Assembly: GCF_000711885.1 (NCBI RefSeq)
Contig: NZ_JONK01000004.1
Span: 277,339-341,338 of the forward strand
Source of the DNA: Chromobacterium haemolyticum DSM 19808
GTDB lineage: Bacteria > Pseudomonadota > Gammaproteobacteria > Burkholderiales > Chromobacteriaceae
Direction of reading: 5' to 3'
Length of the DNA stretch: 64,000 nt
Position 1 is the first letter of the stretch. Every line of letters begins with the position of its first letter. The position numbers were made by a program, and so were the translations under genes. Below, one piece after another: positions 62,297 through 64,000 of the stretch. Under the pieces are notes generated by a model. The model was not told the DNA's origin. It saw nothing but the letters and a program-made list of their open reading frames with translations, and did no database searches.

Positions 62297-62428
62297 ATGC
62301 CTCGCTTCATGATCGGCTGGCTCAGCGACGCCCAGGCGCAGCAGTTGCGCGCCAACGGCGAGTGTTTGCGCTTCATGTGGTTCAGCCGCCGCGGTACACC
62401 GGTTCACCAAGTCGTGAGGGCGCGATGA
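62297..62428 (+). CDS. 43-residue phage early protein
   Basis: ATG at 62297 with TTGGAGGT nine bases upstream; stop TGA overlaps the next start (ATGA). Residues include MPRFMIGWLSDAQAQQLRAN and a basic end. No family recognised; the first of a coupled run of plus-strand early genes. Confidence 0.6.
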   Translation: MPRFMIGWLSDAQAQQLRANGECLRFMWFSRRGTPVHQVVRAR

Positions 62429-62502
62429 GCTACGCCCTTCAAACCATCGCCATCGGCGCGGCCATCGTGCTGCTGCTGGCGCTGCAACCTTTTTGGAGTT
62501 GA
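62425..62502 (+). CDS. 25-residue single-helix membrane peptide
   Basis: ATG at 62425, coupled to the previous gene's stop. Almost the whole peptide is one membrane helix (IAIGAAIVLLLALQPFW). Tiny phage membrane proteins of this kind can modify host membrane enzymes or act as toxins; here only the topology is certain. Confidence 0.55.
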   Translation: MSYALQTIAIGAAIVLLLALQPFWS

Positions 62503-62507
62503 TCACC

Positions 62508-62870
62508 ATGAGCCTGCAAAACCTGTCTTGCAAAGTGCTTGCCGACCTGGGGCGGCACGGCGCCGCGATGGCGGCGGAAGAGATGGACCACCTGGCCGTC
62601 GAGCATGAGACCGACCTCATGCTCGCCGATCCCGATTGCTGCCGTGCGATGGGCGAGCGGTTTTTCCAAGAGATGTATGAGAGCGGCCGCCCGGAAGCGC
62701 TGGAAGCCTTGTACCTGTTCCTGGGGCAAGACCTGCTGCGCAAAGTGTTTGACTGCTGCCCGATGGGCGAGCCGATGCAGCCGCTGGTCGCTGCGGTGCG
62801 CACTTTCAACACCGCTGCAGCGCGCGACCAGATGGACGGCCGGGCAGACGATGAACGGGAGGCTGCGTGA
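62508..62870 (+). CDS. phage early protein of unknown function
   Basis: 120 residues from the ATG at 62508 (MSLQNLSCKVLADLGRHGAA); no strong Shine-Dalgarno is visible, though GGAG lies 13 bases up. Acidic and helical, with HETDLMLADPDCCRAM and LYLFLGQDLLRKVFDCCPMG, and five Cys. It overlaps the next gene by one base. Confidence 0.6.
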   Translation: MSLQNLSCKVLADLGRHGAAMAAEEMDHLAVEHETDLMLADPDCCRAMGERFFQEMYESGRPEALEALYLFLGQDLLRKVFDCCPMGEPMQPLVAAVRTFNTAAARDQMDGRADDEREAA

Positions 62871-63514
62871 TGGAGCACACCCAAGAGCCGTGGCGTCTGG
62901 GTATTGGCTATACGGTCATTGCTAATGATCCTGTCCCAGAGATGCCGGGGTCAGAACACGTCGAGTACTACGGAGGCCATTTGATTGCGGAGTCCGTTGT
63001 GCATCGAAACGCCCGCCGCATCGTGGCATGTGTGAATGCCTTGGTCGGCTGGGATACTGCAACGCTGGAGCGCTATGCGCAGGGTGGCGCGCCGGGTAAT
63101 CCAAACCTCGGTCAGAGGTTTGCCGAGCTGAATATTGCACGCAAACAGCGTGATGAACTTCAGGCTCAACTCGCCAATTCGAATGCCGCTTTGGCCGCGA
63201 TGGCTGAGGAGCGTGATCACGCTTGGGCAGAGCTGCGCGCGATCCGCGAGGCAATTGGCGCCCGGCCGGAGGAGTCCACCCTCGACGAGGTGGACTGCAA
63301 ACTGCATCAGCGCACCTTGCTACTGGCGGCGCTTTCCGGCTTGGTCGAAGACATCCAAGGCCTGATGACCGAGAGCGAGGGTGTAGCCGGCTTGCACCTC
63401 AACGGAGACGTGGCACCGTGGCAAGAACTGGAGGCCGGTAGCCGGTTTGAGCGGTTATCCCATCTGCCCGACGCCGTCGCTGCGCTCTTCTCCGTGGAAG
63501 GGCTCATCGCATGA
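62870..63514 (+). CDS. phage early protein with a coiled-coil centre
   Basis: 214 residues from the ATG at 62870 (a GTG one codon up is possible). The N-terminal part EHVEYYGGHLIAESVVHRNA, with RRIVACVNALVGWDTATLE, is like the phage family that starts with this His/Asn/Ala-Arg-Arg-Ile-Val-Ala-Cys-Val-Asn motif. A coiled coil follows (residues 90-125, KQRDELQAQLANSNAALAAM). Function unknown. Overlaps the following gene. Confidence 0.65.
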   Translation: MEHTQEPWRLGIGYTVIANDPVPEMPGSEHVEYYGGHLIAESVVHRNARRIVACVNALVGWDTATLERYAQGGAPGNPNLGQRFAELNIARKQRDELQAQLANSNAALAAMAEERDHAWAELRAIREAIGARPEESTLDEVDCKLHQRTLLLAALSGLVEDIQGLMTESEGVAGLHLNGDVAPWQELEAGSRFERLSHLPDAVAALFSVEGLIA

Positions 63515-63702
63515 TCGGCCACAACACCGAGCTGCGCGACTTCATCCAGATCGCCCAGGGCGCCAGGGCCAGCGAGCTCGTCCCCAAGGTGCGCAGCAAG
63601 CCAGAAACCCCGGAACACCGCCGCCGGCGCGGCGACTACTGGCAGCGCCAGCTGGAGCGTGAGCTCGCCGGCGAAGACCCAATCAACGACAAGGCCGCCT
63701 AA
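63511..63702 (+). CDS. 63-residue phage early protein
   Basis: ATG at 63511 overlapping the previous stop. Basic (RSKPETPEHRRRRGDYWQRQ) with an acidic end. No family recognised. A terminator follows directly. Confidence 0.6.
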   Translation: MIGHNTELRDFIQIAQGARASELVPKVRSKPETPEHRRRRGDYWQRQLERELAGEDPINDKAA

Positions 63703-63713
63703 GCGGCCTTTTT
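63690..63713 (+). terminator. intrinsic terminator of the early run
   Basis: AAGGCCGC and GCGGCCTT pair around CTAA and run into TTTT. The stop codon of the previous gene is inside the loop. Confidence 0.85.
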
Positions 63714-63739
63714 TACGCCCACAGGGCGAGGAGAAGAAC

Positions 63740-64000
63740 ATGCAAATTACCAAGGTTCTACTGAAGCAATGGTCCGCTTGCCGTGAGGGCTATCAATGGT
63801 TCATCGCCAAGTTTCCCGCTGGCGAGGGCTCCTACCACGACATTGTGGTCGCGCTCTATGACGACAAGCGCGCCGCAGATGCTCGCTGGCTGTCCGCGAA
63901 GTGCTTCGAGCACTTCGGCGACGAGTTCCTGCCGGTGGAAATGGCTTCGATCGATGCTGTGAGCGCGTCGATTATCAATGCTGAGTTGCCGGAGGGAGAG
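63740..64000 (+). CDS. phage early protein, C-terminus outside the window (partial)
   Basis: ATG at 63740 behind GAGGAGAAG; open to the edge, 87 residues so far. WSACREGYQWFIAKFPAGEG and DDKRAADARWLSAKCFEHFG recall small phage domains of the DUF7666 kind, at low certainty. Confidence 0.55.
   Translation, partial: MQITKVLLKQWSACREGYQWFIAKFPAGEGSYHDIVVALYDDKRAADARWLSAKCFEHFGDEFLPVEMASIDAVSASIINAELPEGE

Larger units (their letters stand above)
27552..64000. mobile_element. prophage, lambda-type head and Mu-type contractile tail, right end outside the window
   Basis: From the guaA junction to the window edge nearly all genes are phage-like: lysis, tail fibre, baseplate, tail tube and sheath, capsid, protease, portal, terminase, RusA, replication, Dam, CII/Cro/CI-type regulators and early genes. 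Modules look complete, with no transposon or obvious frame damage in a key gene, so it may be active. The integrase and attR are not in the window. Confidence 0.95.

Overview
The window is GC-rich bacterial chromosome, most like a Chromobacterium or close relative (Betaproteobacteria, Neisseriales). This follows from gene content and protein flavour (glyQ-glyS-gmhB-plsC, mpl, rdgC, a TfoX_C-TadA fusion, a Mg-type HemB) and is an inference, not a database match. Two parts meet near 27,550.

Part 1 (1-27,550) is core chromosome. In order: the end of glyQ, a small exported protein, glyS, gmhB, plsC and a YgjP-type metallopeptidase; an NhaD-type Na+/H+ antiporter; the murein-recycling ligase mpl; a flavodoxin-like protein; isocitrate lyase aceA; the heat-shock cluster grpE-dnaK-dnaJ, where grpE and dnaK each have a good sigma-32 promoter; an alanine/glycine:cation symporter behind a structured leader; hemB; a DODA-type dioxygenase; a 46-residue membrane protein behind a Fur box; rdgC; tRNA-Pro(CGG) and tRNA-Thr(CGT); a methyltransferase; a DUF2721 protein, an L,D-transpeptidase and tadA; an Ala-rich cytosolic protein; a YqjD-YqjE-YqjK-type envelope cluster; and an MHS-type transporter. 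A dispersed palindromic repeat occurs at 4,785 and 21,845, with a solo end at 8,273.

Part 2 (27,552 to past the right edge) is a prophage of more than 36 kb. Its left junction carries the last codons of guaA (T-I-E-W-E-stop on the minus strand) and a terminator that looks like guaA's own, so it appears to be integrated in the 3' end of guaA. Intact guaA and the integrase should lie beyond base 64,000. Most genes are on the minus strand. Read in that direction they are: regulators (CII-type and Cro-type), Dam methyltransferase, replication O/P-type genes, RusA, terminase, a lambda-type head (gpW, portal, S49 protease, scaffold, gpD, gpE), a Mu-type contractile tail (gp37 to gp48, with a -1 frameshift in the tail chaperone), tail fibre, and lysis (holin, endolysin, Rz/Rz1).

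The immunity region (57-61.5 kb) holds a CI-like repressor on the plus strand, three more XRE-type regulators, a lipoprotein and two coiled-coil/zinc-ribbon type accessory genes. Two triple-operator arrays share one consensus, one at the cro/cI gap and one 3.6 kb away. The second overlaps a TTGACA promoter that faces about 780 bases without a credible ORF, full of hairpins and closed by a strong intrinsic terminator. That stretch (about 61,507-62,284) is the best candidate here for something undescribed: a large structured phage RNA under prophage-repressor control. Small plus-strand early genes follow it to the window edge.
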